Source: Pelecanus crispus
Lineage: Eukaryota; Chordata; Aves; Pelecaniformes; Pelecanidae
DNA length: 64,000 bases
Direction: 5' to 3'
Assembly (NCBI RefSeq): GCF_030463565.1
Contig: NC_134645.1
Coordinates: forward strand, 1,433,501 to 1,497,500
Positions 24,501 to 33,293 of this stretch are shown piece after piece. The stretch's first letter is position 1. Each line of letters begins with the position of its first letter. The translations under genes and the position numbers were made by a program. The notes below the pieces were generated by a model. It had not been told where the DNA came from. It saw only the letters and a list, made by a program, of their open reading frames with translations, and ran no database searches.

Positions 24501-25798
24501 CTCTAAAACACTTTGCCGGCTACTGCTGCACAGTTTTAATAAGTGGTTATGCCCTATCTTCAGCAATCCCAGTGGATTACTAGTTTGCTTTTTACACGGC
24601 ACTCTTTCTGGAACATACAGCATGACACAACTTACACCATTTCACAATTAAAAGCAGGAAGGTGAAAAGAAGAATCAGCAGCTCTGGGGTCTGCCCTGAA
24701 CCTGATACTAAATCTCAGTACGATTTTTGGACCAGTCAGTCAGCTCGTGTGGCCCTCCACTTCCCAATTTGTAACACAGAATTAGTGACTCTTTCTCCAG
24801 CAAGGGAACAGTTACATTCGCTCACAAGACTCCCCCCCCCCCACACCCCGTGTTTTTCAGTCCTCTGAAGCAAGCACCAAGCATGGTTGTGGAGCTGTGT
24901 GGGGAGGACAGACTGAAGCCCAGCTGTTGAAAACCAGCATTTTTTTTAACTCCTGCAGTGGTGTCACAAATGCTCTGAGTACATGATGTAGACTGAAGGA
25001 CTGGTAGCTGTCACCCTGGCACAGTATTTTCGGAGCTAGTTAGGAAGGCCAGGGCTGCCTGGAGAAAGGATTTGAATTTCCAGCAGCTGCAGGAGAGAAA
25101 GGGAGGGAGGAACAGAGGTCCTTTCACCAGGAACAGGACTCTGGTTTTCTGCGCATGGGGATTGAGAGGTGGCAAAGATAACGTCAGTCAGACCTTAATC
25201 TGCATAAAAAAAGATCCAGTTAAATGTGTAAGGTGTAATCTGGCAAGAAAATGACGTTAAATATGGATCTAGTGAGAGATTCTTGTATGAACAAAAACAA
25301 CGGGAGGGGGGGGGGAAGAAAGAAAACCACAACTCAAAGCACCCTTTCCTACCTGACTAGCAGCACCAGGGCAAGGGAGAAAAAGAACAATGGTGACATT
25401 CAACAGACACCCGCTGGAAAGTGCAATTTATGGAAAGAAATGGAAAACAGTCCCCCTTCCCAGCCAGAATAAATAAATGAAGATGTAAAATGCATGCATT
25501 CCAAAAAATAAAACCCTGCTAATAATGCACTTCTAATTCAGTGACACCCCCCCCCCCCCTCCTTGCATTCCCCCCCCCCACCCCCCCCAAGTCCTCACCC
25601 CGGTCTTCCAGCCTGAAGGTGACCTGCCCCCACAAAAACATCGTTAACCCCCTAGGCACATTAACACACAGCATCATCATCATCATCATTATCAGCATCA
25701 TCATCACCCCACTAGTATCACCATTATGAGAAGCGGAGAGAGAGAAGAATGTTACTCGACCTTTCGTCCCCTGCATGTTGCCTGTCAGAGTCGGGCAT
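1..25798 (-). CDS. ZC3H6: ZC3H6, CCCH-type zinc finger protein 6 (5' part; 3' exons outside the window)
   Basis: Coding exons, in transcript order on the minus strand: 25798-25761, 13563-13383, 12039-11914, 10896-10641, 8653-8532, 6012-5896, 4388-4277, 1685-1576 and 781-528. Phases agree at every junction, giving about 438 residues of a protein that is about 1190 in human. Residues 14-73 are an acidic then Lys/Arg-rich stretch ([21 protein letters not shown]). Residues 74-200 are Ser/Asp/Tyr-rich and include LKQYRQAKE. Three CCCH fingers follow at about 270-288, 299-317 (C-x7-C-x5-C-x3-H) and 322-341 (C-x8-C-x5-C-x3-H). The last exon carries the conserved [17 protein letters not shown] and [17 protein letters not shown] segments. 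The family is predicted to bind RNA in the nucleus; its exact role is not well established. The upstream start matches the human N-terminus (M-x-D-S, then H-A-G). Intron 7 is AT-AC. The paralogue ZC3H8 is excluded because the N-terminal and post-finger blocks match ZC3H6. Confidence 0.93.
528..781 (-). CDS. ZC3H6: ZC3H6 coding exon 9
   Basis: 254 bp. Acceptor TTTGTTCTAG, donor AAAAAA/GTAGGT. Encodes [35 protein letters not shown] and the conserved [18 protein letters not shown]. It ends two bases into a codon; the next exon is left of position 1. Confidence 0.93.
782..1575 (-). other. ZC3H6 intron 8
   Basis: GT-AG intron of 794 bp. AT-rich; nothing recognisable inside. Confidence 0.8.
1576..1685 (-). 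CDS. ZC3H6: ZC3H6 coding exon 8 (third CCCH finger)
   Basis: 110 bp. The upstream intron ends in TTAC, not AG; the donor is AAG/GTGAGC. Encodes [24 protein letters not shown], then [13 protein letters not shown]. Finger 3 is complete in this exon (C-x8-C-x5-C-x3-H). Confidence 0.93.
1898..3901 (+). mobile_element. CR1 LINE, 5'-truncated, host copy split by a second CR1
   Basis: Sense on plus. The left part (1898-2203) encodes reverse transcriptase motifs [13 protein letters not shown] and [14 protein letters not shown]. Coding resumes at 2961 with [17 protein letters not shown] (the RT catalytic ADD box) and the C-terminal block [20 protein letters not shown]. It ends in the 3' UTR and octamer tail TCTATGATTCTATGA. 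The interruption at 2204-2960 is another CR1. It lies inside the AT-AC intron, antisense to ZC3H6, and has no intact ORF across its length. Confidence 0.93.
2204..2960 (-). mobile_element. CR1 LINE nested inside the host CR1
   Basis: Sense on minus. On the plus strand it begins with octamer tail repeats (CATAGAAT) and the CR1 3' UTR, then antisense RT C-terminus ([18 protein letters not shown] and HWNRLPREV on minus). It interrupts the host between the codons for LFN and IFINDID. A 5-bp direct repeat AACAT flanks it (2199-2203 and 2961-2965). Confidence 0.9.
4277..4388 (-). CDS. ZC3H6: ZC3H6 coding exon 7 (end of finger 1, finger 2)
   Basis: 112 bp. Acceptor TTTATAG. Encodes [17 protein letters not shown] and [20 protein letters not shown]. 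The exon ends one base past the last His codon of finger 2 and is followed by ATATCCTTTT, a U12-type AT-AC donor rather than GT. Confidence 0.94.
4389..5895 (-). other. ZC3H6 intron 6
   Basis: GT-AG intron, AT-rich. No repeat family or exon was recognised. Confidence 0.75.
5896..6012 (-). CDS. ZC3H6: ZC3H6 coding exon 6 (first CCCH finger, part)
   Basis: 117 bp, phase 0 at both ends. Acceptor TTCTTACAG, donor AAG/GTAATT. Encodes [20 protein letters not shown] then FLEGRCIK. The first two cysteines of finger 1 are here; the last Cys and His are in the next exon. Confidence 0.94.
6013..8531 (-). other. ZC3H6 intron 5
   Basis: GT-AG intron of 2.5 kb. Besides the 61-bp tandem duplication near its 3' end (6111-6232) nothing was recognised. 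Confidence 0.75.
6111..6232. repeat. 61-bp perfect-register tandem duplication
   Basis: 6111-6171 and 6172-6232 are copies of one 61-bp unit starting ATTAAC and ending AGAGGTA, with one difference (ACCACA versus ACTACA). It sits about 100 bp from the acceptor of ZC3H6 exon 6. The near identity suggests a recent event. Confidence 0.93.
8532..8653 (-). CDS. ZC3H6: ZC3H6 coding exon 5 (Gly/Arg-rich)
   Basis: 122 bp. Acceptor TTTTTCAG, donor GAG/GTATGT. Encodes [32 protein letters not shown] and DGFHE. This basic RG-rich linker lies just before the zinc fingers. Confidence 0.9.
8654..10640 (-). other. ZC3H6 intron 4
   Basis: GT-AG intron of 2.0 kb. Contains one short CR1 3' end (9353-9415); otherwise unremarkable. 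Confidence 0.75.
9353..9415 (+). mobile_element. CR1 3'-end fragment
   Basis: A short, strongly 5'-truncated copy reading TGGTTGGACTGGATGATCTT, then TTTTCCAACCTAAAC, ending in ATTCTATGATTCTATGA. Only the CR1 3' UTR and octamer tail remain. Confidence 0.9.
10641..10896 (-). CDS. ZC3H6: ZC3H6 coding exon 4
   Basis: 256 bp. Acceptor TTTCATACAG, donor AAAG/GTAAGA. Encodes [33 protein letters not shown] and [11 protein letters not shown], each aligning by eye with human ZC3H6. It lacks the duplicated NFGNYSDD unit remembered from the human protein. Confidence 0.92.
10897..11913 (-). other. ZC3H6 intron 3
   Basis: GT-AG intron of 1.0 kb; no internal feature recognised. Confidence 0.75.
11914..12039 (-). 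CDS. ZC3H6: ZC3H6 coding exon 3
   Basis: 126 bp, in phase 0 at both ends. Acceptor TTTTTTTCAG, donor CAG/GTAGTA. Encodes [17 protein letters not shown], which is diagnostic for ZC3H6, then a Ser/Tyr-rich stretch with YRDYD. Confidence 0.92.
12040..13382 (-). other. ZC3H6 intron 2
   Basis: GT-AG intron of 1.3 kb, AT-rich; no internal feature recognised. Confidence 0.75.
13383..13563 (-). CDS. ZC3H6: ZC3H6 coding exon 2 (acidic and basic N-terminal region)
   Basis: 181 bp. Acceptor CCTCCTACAG, donor AAG/GTTAGG. Encodes [12 protein letters not shown] followed by a Lys/Arg-rich stretch ([16 protein letters not shown]) that looks like a nuclear localisation region. It ends in KHK, as in the family. 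Confidence 0.9.
15806..16067 (-). mobile_element. CR1 3'-end fragment
   Basis: Antisense CR1: on plus it begins ATAGAATCATAGAATCATTT, followed by the GGTTGGAAAAG...CATCCAGTCCAACC 3' UTR and the antisense of [18 protein letters not shown]. Truncated at about 16067. Confidence 0.92.
25546..25590. repeat. poly-C tracts
   Basis: Three near-continuous cytosine runs of 8 to 13 bases lie close together. On the minus (transcribed) strand they are G-runs, near the 5' end of ZC3H6 intron 1. Length is likely to vary or be misread. Confidence 0.85.
25671..25710. repeat. (ATC)n microsatellite, imperfect
   Basis: Runs of ATC/CATCAT triplets with a few interruptions (TTATCAGC). About 90 bp downstream, in transcript sense, of the ZC3H6 exon 1 donor. 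Confidence 0.85.
25761..25798 (-). CDS. ZC3H6: ZC3H6 coding exon 1 (start codon)
   Basis: ATG at 25798-25796 with A at -3. It encodes [12 protein letters not shown] and ends two bases into an Arg codon, which the next exon completes as [10 protein letters not shown]. Human ZC3H6 begins with a similar M-x-D-S...HAG...R peptide. The donor reads AAAG/GTCGAG, with an unusual C at +3. No other ATG upstream of exon 2 was found that joins in phase and gives this peptide. Confidence 0.72.
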
Positions 25799-25799
25799 G

Positions 25800-26950
25800 T
25801 TTGGGTCAAGAACTGGGTTTGGGGGTTTGGAGAACAGGCTTTCAAAGGCCATTGTGCTGGCTGTGGTGTGGTGAGGAGGAGGAGGGAGGTGGAAGAAGGC
25901 AGGACACTGCCGCTGCCCGTGGTGCGGAGGGAGGAGGAGGAGGTGGCGGCGGCGCGCACAGCCGCTCTGGGGGCGGCTCGGTGAGGAGGAGGGTCGGGTC
26001 CCTCAGTGAGGAGAGATGATGAAGGTTTCACTCACGGTTACTTAGTGAGACACTAACGGGCACTCAGTGCAGGGCGAGGCTGCACAGGCTGAGCCCGGCC
26101 GCCCCGCGCGGGCAGGAGGCGGAGGAGGCAGCAGCGGCGGCGGCTCGGAGGAGCAGGCCCGGGGCACAGGAGAACGAGAGGACACACACACGGGGGAAGG
26201 GAGGTGCTGGTGGCCGGAGATGGCTGCCCTAATTCTTCCTTACAAACATGGCGCCCGCTCGAGGCACTCTCACAAAATGGCGGCAGCGGCGGCGGCGGCA
26301 GCGGCGGCGGAGGAGGACGGCGGCGGCGGCGGCGGCAGCGACCCCCGGCGCTTGCCCCCAGCTCGCTCAGCGGCCGCGGCCCGCACTCGCCGCCGCCACC
26401 ACTGCGTCTTCCGCGCCCGTCGGGGCCGCGATGGCGTCGCCTCGCCGCTGGCCGCCGCCGCCGCCGCCCGCGAGCACGCTCCTCCCACCGCCGCCGCCGC
26501 CGCCCCGCCCCCGCCGCCCGGCCGTTGGCTGGCGGCGCCTCGCGTCACCGCGCCGCCCGGGCCTCCCATTGGCGGCGCCGCGCCGCCCGTCACGCCGCCG
26601 TGACGTCGCGCGAGCGCTCGGCGGGGCCCCGCCCTCCCCGCCCCGCGGGCGACGTGAGGAGGAGGAGGGGGCTGCGCGCGCGCCCGCGGGGGGGCGGGGC
26701 CCCGCCTCAGGCCGCGTGCGGGCTGGCGTCACGGGCGCGCCCCCGCCGCCGTTAATGGCGGCCGCTCATGGCGGGCGGCCCCTTAATGGCGGGCGCCGCG
26801 CTGCTTCCGGGCCGCTCCCTTCCTTCCCTCCCCCCCCCGCCGCGGTCCTCAGGGCCGGCTTCCGCCCCGCGGCGCCTCGCGAGAGCCCGGCCCGGCCCCC
26901 GGCCCCCTCCCCCCCGCCGCCTCTCCGCTCACCGAGGGGGCCGGGCCTCC
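25800..26950 (-). promoter_or_regulatory. CpG island with the ZC3H6 promoter
   Basis: A sharply bounded GC- and CpG-dense block directly upstream of the ZC3H6 start codon; the gene on the other side (FBLN7) has its own 5' end far away. There is an inverted CCAAT box (ATTGG at 26568-26572, CCAAT in transcript sense) and a CRE-like TGACGTCG at 26601-26608. Several ATGGCGG motifs resemble YY1 sites (near 26276, 26754 and 26784). GGC/CAG triplet runs lie at about 26278-26340. No TATA box was seen. The exact start site and any untranslated first exon were not resolved; candidate donors exist at 26243 and 26273. Confidence 0.75.
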
Positions 26951-27282
26951 TGGCTGCCCCCCGGGGAGCGTTAGGCCTCCGGGCCCGGCCCGCGGGGGAA
27001 TAATTAGTACCCAGCTTGACGCGTTAATTAAAACAAGGGCTCCCCGCCCCCCCAAAAAAAAAAATCCGGCCGCAGGACCTGTCCTCCTCCCGAGGTAAAG
27101 GCCGCTGCGGGCTGGGAAGCCTTTAAAAGGAGGGGGCCTCGAGAAATCTGCGCCTTAACCCAGACAGGTAATAAAGTTGTTGCTTAGAGAAGGGGTCATT
27201 GCCCAGGGAATGATAAAAACCGGTGTTAGAGAGGTTAAGGCAGACTTTTGTATAGGTAGGTAGACTTTTGTATACATTAAGG

Positions 27283-27528
27283 GAATCATTGAATCGTTTA
27301 GGTTGGAAAAGGCCTTTAAGGTCATCCAGTCCAACCATTAACCTACACTACCAAGTCCACCACTAAACCAGTTAAGGGTAGACCAGACTAAACCATGTCC
27401 CCAAGTGCCACCTCTGCCCATTTTTTGAACACTTCCAGGGATGGGGACTCCCCCACCTCTCTGGGCAGCCTGTTCCAATGCTTGACTACCCTTTCCGTAA
27501 AGAAATTTTTCCTAATTTCCAACCTAAA
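27283..27528 (-). mobile_element. CR1 3'-end fragment
   Basis: Antisense CR1: AATCATTGAATCGTTTAGG tail on plus, then the 3' UTR and the antisense of the terminal RT segment (HWNRLPREV region), ending at TTTCCAACCTAAAA. Confidence 0.92.
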
Positions 27529-30430
27529 AGGGAAATTAAGGGTACATTAAGGGAAGACACACAGTTGTCAGCATCCCTTCAACGACTACTCTTAATAAAA
27601 GGCAGGAAAACCAAAACCCATTAAGAAATCCTTAACGGAGCCGTGGAACAAAATGCCAAAGGGTGCTACTGAAGCTAATAACAAAAAAAACCACCAAACT
27701 TACAGCGTTTGCGTCGATAATTCTATCATCAGTTTAGCTCTGTGCCGTAGCCGGCGCAGCGGCTGGGGCGACCCGTGCCCTCAGCAGCTCTCGCTGGATC
27801 ACAGCCCACCGCAGGCTGATGCTTCCCATGTTCTTCCCCGCTCCGTAATCCGGCGACGCGGGCGGCAGCTCTCGGCATCCCCTTCTGCGCCCGTTGTGTT
27901 TGCATTTTCGGTGAATTTCAACCTCGGCTGCGGCTCCCAAGTTCAGTACCTTCACCTCGGGGACGGGCTGGTCCAACTCAAATAAATAGCGTCAGCGGCA
28001 AATGTTGTCACCTCATTGCTCATCCTTTCTTCCATAAACTTTTATGTATCTATTTACAACAACACTGGCACCAAGATGGAGACGTCCCACCTGCTAGACC
28101 TCTGCACGCCAAGAGCTGGCCGCTTATTCCTACCCTGGCTCTCAGCACTTCATAGTCCCCAGGAGAATCTTGTCTGTTGTTCTCTAACCATTTTAACAAT
28201 ATTTCTTTTAACATTGTCTTTTGAGGGACTTTGTCGAAAGTTTCTGGAAAAATCCCAAGTAAGTTACATCAACTTATTTTCCTTTACAGGCTAGTCTCCC
28301 TGGCTTGTAAGGCTTTTCGGGACATATGACTCTCTTTTTCCAGTGCCAGCAATCAGAGCAAAAAAATAAAATTTAAAAAAAAAAAGAACACCCACATTGA
28401 GTCCCATTCGGGAGGGAGGTTTTTCCTCTTACACAAAGGCAAAGCGTGGCCTCACATCCATGAAGAAAGAGTCATCTCTCCATGGTCTCGCACACCAGGC
28501 TAGCACCTGAGCAAGATGAGCAGGGCCGGAGATCACGGCCAAGTTCAACCAAAGGTCCAGATCATCGCACAAATCCAAAATTCAATGCAGGAAACCAACC
28601 TGAGCTGGAAACCAGCACTTTTGCAGCTCAGGGACTGAAATAAGGCTCCAGGGAGCATGGGAGGGGTGTGGGTGGTGGCCTCAGGTGGGGCTGGTGAGGG
28701 CCATTAGGGCTAATTAAGGCTAATTAGTGCCTGTGCACATGTGCATCTCAGTGTGGTGTGCAGCCCGCAGGGCTCAGCACCGTCTCCCCAGGTGATGGGA
28801 AAAAAAAAAAAAAAAAAAGGACTTCAAATTGAGATTAAAAGCCTGGCTCCTGCTTTTCTTGCAGTGCGGGCAGGTGCAAAAATCCCTTTTAAACACCCAA
28901 AAAACGTGTCGGCAGGAGCATGGTGCAACTGTTTGTTTAAATATCCCTACATGTGTTTGCGTTGTCAGGGAAAAAGGTACGCTTGTGAGAAGCTCCTGAA
29001 CGGCTCTTTTTTTTTTTTTTTTTTTCCAAAGTATAACTAAATTTGGCAATCGCAGCTCAACAAATTCCCCAGTACGCTCCCTCGGATATCACAAATATAC
29101 TGGGATCTGGGGTATGGTGCGGAGAGCGTAGCAACATACCTAGCAACCATAACAAATAAAAATGTTGTGGTTCAGCTCTTCATTAAAGCCCGTAACAGGA
29201 TTAATGAGCGCTTTGGCGTGCGTGCTCCTGCTTTCGCTTCGGCGAGGATTCGAACCGCGGTACGGATCCGCGGGGTGGGAGGAGACGCGGCAGCGCTGAT
29301 GGGTGCGCACCGGGCGTGGACTTCTCAGGGATGCTGGCTAGGTAATAAAATTCAGATTTTTAACCTGCAGTTGAAAATAACCTGGCGTTCTCTTGTGTGT
29401 TAAAGAGAGAATGGTCACTCTTTCGTTTGCAGGGATGTATCTCATTAGACTGAAGGTGAGGAGAAGCACAGGGATGCTTGGGACTCGGGATGCTCGGCAG
29501 GGAATGGCCGATCGGGAACGTATTTTGGAATGAGGATGATGAGTAGGAGGAAAAAAAGGGGCACGAAGCCGTGGTCGCCTCCTCTCGCCCCTGCACAGGG
29601 GGAAGAGGAGAGGGAACGCTTTCCCGCACGGATCTTGGAAATTCGAAGGCACTGTATTGATCTCCTGGCGCCTCGGCGGGCGCTGCGTAGCCTCCCTCCG
29701 CGGCCTTCAGCCTTTGCATCCTCACCTCCCGGCCATTTGGGGCAAGAGGTTGTGGCTTTGGGGCTCGGGCAGGGCGGCCAAACCCCTCCCGGGGCGCGCA
29801 GAGCGCGTCTGGAGTCAGCAGCGCCGGGAACCACCTGCTTTCAGCCCGCGGAAGGCGAGCAGAGGCAAACCGGCTATTTTTTGAGCTCCAAAATATTATT
29901 ATCTCAAAGAAAAGTTGTATTTACCAGGGCCAGAAGAGCCTCTCTCTGCACATTCCAGGCTCGGGAAGTCTGCAAGATGCCGGAGCGGCTGCTTTGGGAG
30001 GGGGGGAAAAAAAAAAAAAATCTCCTTTAGTCAGCTCAAATGCTGGCCGGAGGTTTGCAGCCCGGTCCAGGCGCTGGAGAGCAGACCTTAAACGTTTCTG
30101 GGGCTGAAAGGGAGATCTGCAGCCAGCTACGGCTGGGAGAGACGGCTGCGCTTCCCGGCTCCGGTCCTGGCCCTCGAGGCGGGCGAGAAGCGGCTGGGAG
30201 GACAGGCATGGCTTCCCAAGCCCCGGCGGCAGCGTGCCAGCCGGCCGCGGAGAGGGGAAACCAGTTCACCCTGGCCTGGGGAACTGGGAAAATGTCGTCA
30301 GTCCAGGGTTGCGCTGCGAGGGAAAGCCTCCAGTGCAAAGCTCCAAACGCCCGGCTCCAGCCTCGTTAGCCGGTGAAAGCATCAGATGGAAACTATTCTG
30401 CCCCATCAGGAACTTATCCTCTTACGGATT

Positions 30431-30609
30431 CCTTTTTTTTTTGGACTCCTTTTTTTTTTGGACTCCTTTTTTTTTTTGGACTCCTTTTTTTTTTTGGACT
30501 CCTTTTTTTTTTGGACTCCTTTTTTTTTTTTGGACTCCTTTTTTTTTTTGGACTCCTTTTTTTTTTGGACTCCTTTATTTTTTTTTTTGACTCCTTTTTT
30601 TTTTTGGCT
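30431..30609. repeat. (T)nGGACTCC minisatellite
   Basis: About ten units of 16-19 bp, each CTCC followed by 10-12 T and GGA. The last two units are degenerate (TTTGACTCC and TTTGGCTCC). Unit length varies only in the T run. Confidence 0.93.
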
Positions 30610-31303
30610 CCCAGAGCCCGGGAAGACGCGGGGGGGGGGGTGAGTGCAGTCAGTTCAAGGATGATGAAACACATCATTCACCCCGTCAGAGGTACCGCAG
30701 CGAGATAAGGCACCAGGAGGGGCTCCTGGCACGTCCCCGGCCTCCTCTTCTGCGTCTCACGGAGGAGCACGTCCCCACGCGCGGGGATTTCTTTTATCAC
30801 CCCTAACACGCGCGTCGCAGAAGCACGTCCGACCACGCTGGGCAACCACGGCCGGGCAGACCCTGCTCCAGCAAACCACAGGCTCTGGGCTGCCTTCTTT
30901 CTCATAACTGTGTTTTATTTCCCCAAAGCCGTCCGTTCATCCTCAGCTTTTCCTAAAAAATAGAATTAAATGAAATAAAATACTCCTCCTCGTTTCAGCT
31001 CAGCTCCTTTTCGCTTTTGTCTTCCAGCGGCGATTTTCGGTGGCGTACGAGGATGCAGCCAGCCACCTCCGCAGCGCTGCTCCCTTATCTAAGGCGCTAA
31101 TTTGAAACACACGCCGGGCTGGGTTCACGGGGATGACTGCTCGCCTTCCTGGATGAAAGGCAACTTGGACGGGTCCGGGTTGTTCCGAGGAAAACCTCGT
31201 CGCCTGCTGCTCGGGGGCATCCTGGGATGCGGGCGCGTGGCAGAGAGGTCCAGCGGCGCATCCTGCCCATTCCCCGTCCCTCCTCTGACGATGCTTGGCA
31301 TCA

Positions 31304-31930
31304 TATAGAATCATAGAATCATTGAATCATAGAACCATCGAATCGTTTAGGTTGGAAAAGCCCTTTAACATCATCCAGTCCAACCATTAACCCAACACTA
31401 CCAAGTCCACCACTAAACCAGTTAAGGGGAGAGGAGCAATTTCATGTTTCCTGGCTTGGTGGCTGGATTATTTTTAATGAAAGTAAAAACTAGGAATCAT
31501 TAAGGTTGGAAAGGATCTCCAAGATCATCAGTCCAACCGTCAACCCAACACCCCCATGCGCGCTAAACCATGTCCCAAAGTGCCATGTCTACACGGTTTT
31601 TGAACACTTCCAGGGATGGGGACTCCCCCACCTCTCTGGGCAGCCTCTTCCAATGCTTGGCCACCCTTTCCATGAAGAAATTTCTCCCAATATCCAATCT
31701 AAACCTCCCCTGACGCAGCTTGAGGCCATTTCCTCTCGTCCTATTGCTTGTTCCTTGGGAGAAGAGACCAACACCCCCCTCCCTACCCCCTCCTGTCAGG
31801 AGCTGCAGAGAGCGATGAGGTCCCCCCTCAGCCTCCTCTTCTCCAGGCTGAACAATCCCAGTTCCCTCCGAACTATCCCAGTTCCCTCCGAACAATCCCA
31901 GTTCCCTCCGATGGCAGCCCCAGCTGCACG
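31304..31930 (-). mobile_element. two-tailed CR1, copy A
   Basis: Sense on minus. In sense order: RT C-terminus (31930-31570), a first 3' UTR-like segment (about 31570-31493), a 70-bp linker (TTTTTACTTTCATT, then CCAGCCACCAAGCCAGG), and a second complete CR1 3' UTR with octamer tail (31424-31304). The RT part contains a local triplication of a 22-bp AGTTCCCTCCGAAC unit (31856-31912). Confidence 0.85.
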
Positions 31931-33287
31931 CTGAGCTGGCGCGGGACGGATTTCACCCCCGGCATCCCGGCAGGGAAAGGTAGGGTTGGGTTTCCCCGGG
32001 TGTACCCCCACGGACCACATTTTCTCCGCGGGTTTTTCTTCTCCCCATATCCTGAGAGCCTTTGGGTTGCCTTTGGCAGAGTCCGTACGCCCGCGGGTGC
32101 ATCTGCTTCTACCTCTGCTCTTACACCGCGGAGCTTTAAAGGACATTTCCCCCCCGGCGGGCTTCATCCGTCCCCGTGTACGCTGAGGAAATAAAAGCGG
32201 GCACGTCCCCGCCGTCCCCATTGCCACCCGGTTTCTCTTGCAGCGCAACCTCCTGCGGGGATTCCCCATCCGGATCCAAAAAGCGTTAAAAATCCAAAAA
32301 GGATTAAGGGGGTGTCCTCAGCAGGAGGAGAGGAGGGGAGAGGACATCTGGGTCCCCTTCGAGGGAGGCAGCGCTGAGCCGCCCCACCAGCCGCTCCTTT
32401 CTCCTCTCCTGACAGTCCTCCTGGGTTTTCCCGAGGGTTTTTCCTTGCGGGTCTTTCCCTGCGGGTCTTTTCCCTGCGGATCTCCAGCACCCCCATCTAA
32501 AGGTGGGCAACCCCCAGCTCCGCAGGCACCCGCGCTCCCGCCGGAGCCGGGCCACCCCTCTCCACCACCACCACCCGCTTTTGGAAGCAGCTACGCTTTC
32601 AGAAAAGCATTTTTATTTTAATTTTTTTTTTTTTTTTTTTTTTTTTAAGCACTCGGGTGGAGGAGCGAGCCTGTTAGGTTTTAATTTTCCTCCCCCAGCA
32701 CCACCCTGGGATGCATTTTCCTGCCCGGCTCCGCCATCCAGCCGGAGCGCCCGCCAACCCAAACATCCTCCATCCGCCGTGCCCGGGCTGCGGCAGCCCC
32801 GTGCCGACAGCGGCGAGCAGCAAGCACTGAATGTCCCTCCTTGTTCTGTGGGGAGAGCTCCTGCCCCCCTTCCGAGCTCCCACGGAAAAGCCGTACCCCC
32901 CAAAAAAAATCCGGCAGCTCAATCCCCCAAAGGATGCAGCACGGATTGGTCTCGTCGGGAATTCTCTTCCCCGGGGGCAAGGAGTGGGAAGGATTTTAGT
33001 GGGTGCAGCTCAGCGCACACAGCGTGCCCCCCGAGGGGACTCTGCCCCGCTGCCTTTTTTTGGGGGGGCAGCAGCAGGGCTCCTCGAGGCCTCTGGACAC
33101 TGCTTCGGGGGGGAAGGATGCTCGGGGATGAGCAACATCAGGCAGAAAAATAAAAATTTGAAGGCAGGTTCTCACCCCACGGAGCCTGAGCCCCCCGCCT
33201 CGGACAGCTCCGGGTGAGCATCGTCCCCCCCCGGCCGCGCACGCACGGGGTGCTTTGCTCTGCACCTGCTCAGAGGCTACATCATCG

Positions 33288-33293
33288 TTTAAT
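33288..33293 (-). promoter_or_regulatory. possible FBLN7 polyadenylation signal (ATTAAA)
   Basis: ATTAAA on minus, about 1.2 kb after the FBLN7 stop. It is the nearest signal of this kind I noticed, but no further 3'-end evidence is visible. Confidence 0.3.

Larger units (their letters stand above)
13564..25760 (-). other. ZC3H6 intron 1 (12.2 kb)
   Basis: The longest intron of the gene. It holds a CR1 fragment (15806-16067), poly-A tracts near 15313 and 15492, a poly-C region at 25546-25590 and an ATC microsatellite at 25671-25710. No second gene was supported on either strand; all open frames here are short and resemble no family I know. Confidence 0.65.

Noticed and set aside
26067-27055. 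Long Ala/Pro/Arg-rich frames in the CpG island
   Set aside because: High GC content and GGC/GCC triplets suppress stops in all frames; none joins downstream exons.
28774-29049. Open frames at the poly-A and poly-T tracts
   Set aside because: The peptides are Lys or Phe runs from homopolymers, with no family resemblance.
29215-29270. tRNA-like T-loop (GGTTCGAATCC on minus)
   Set aside because: The T stem does not pair well, and no matching acceptor stem or A box lies at the right distance.
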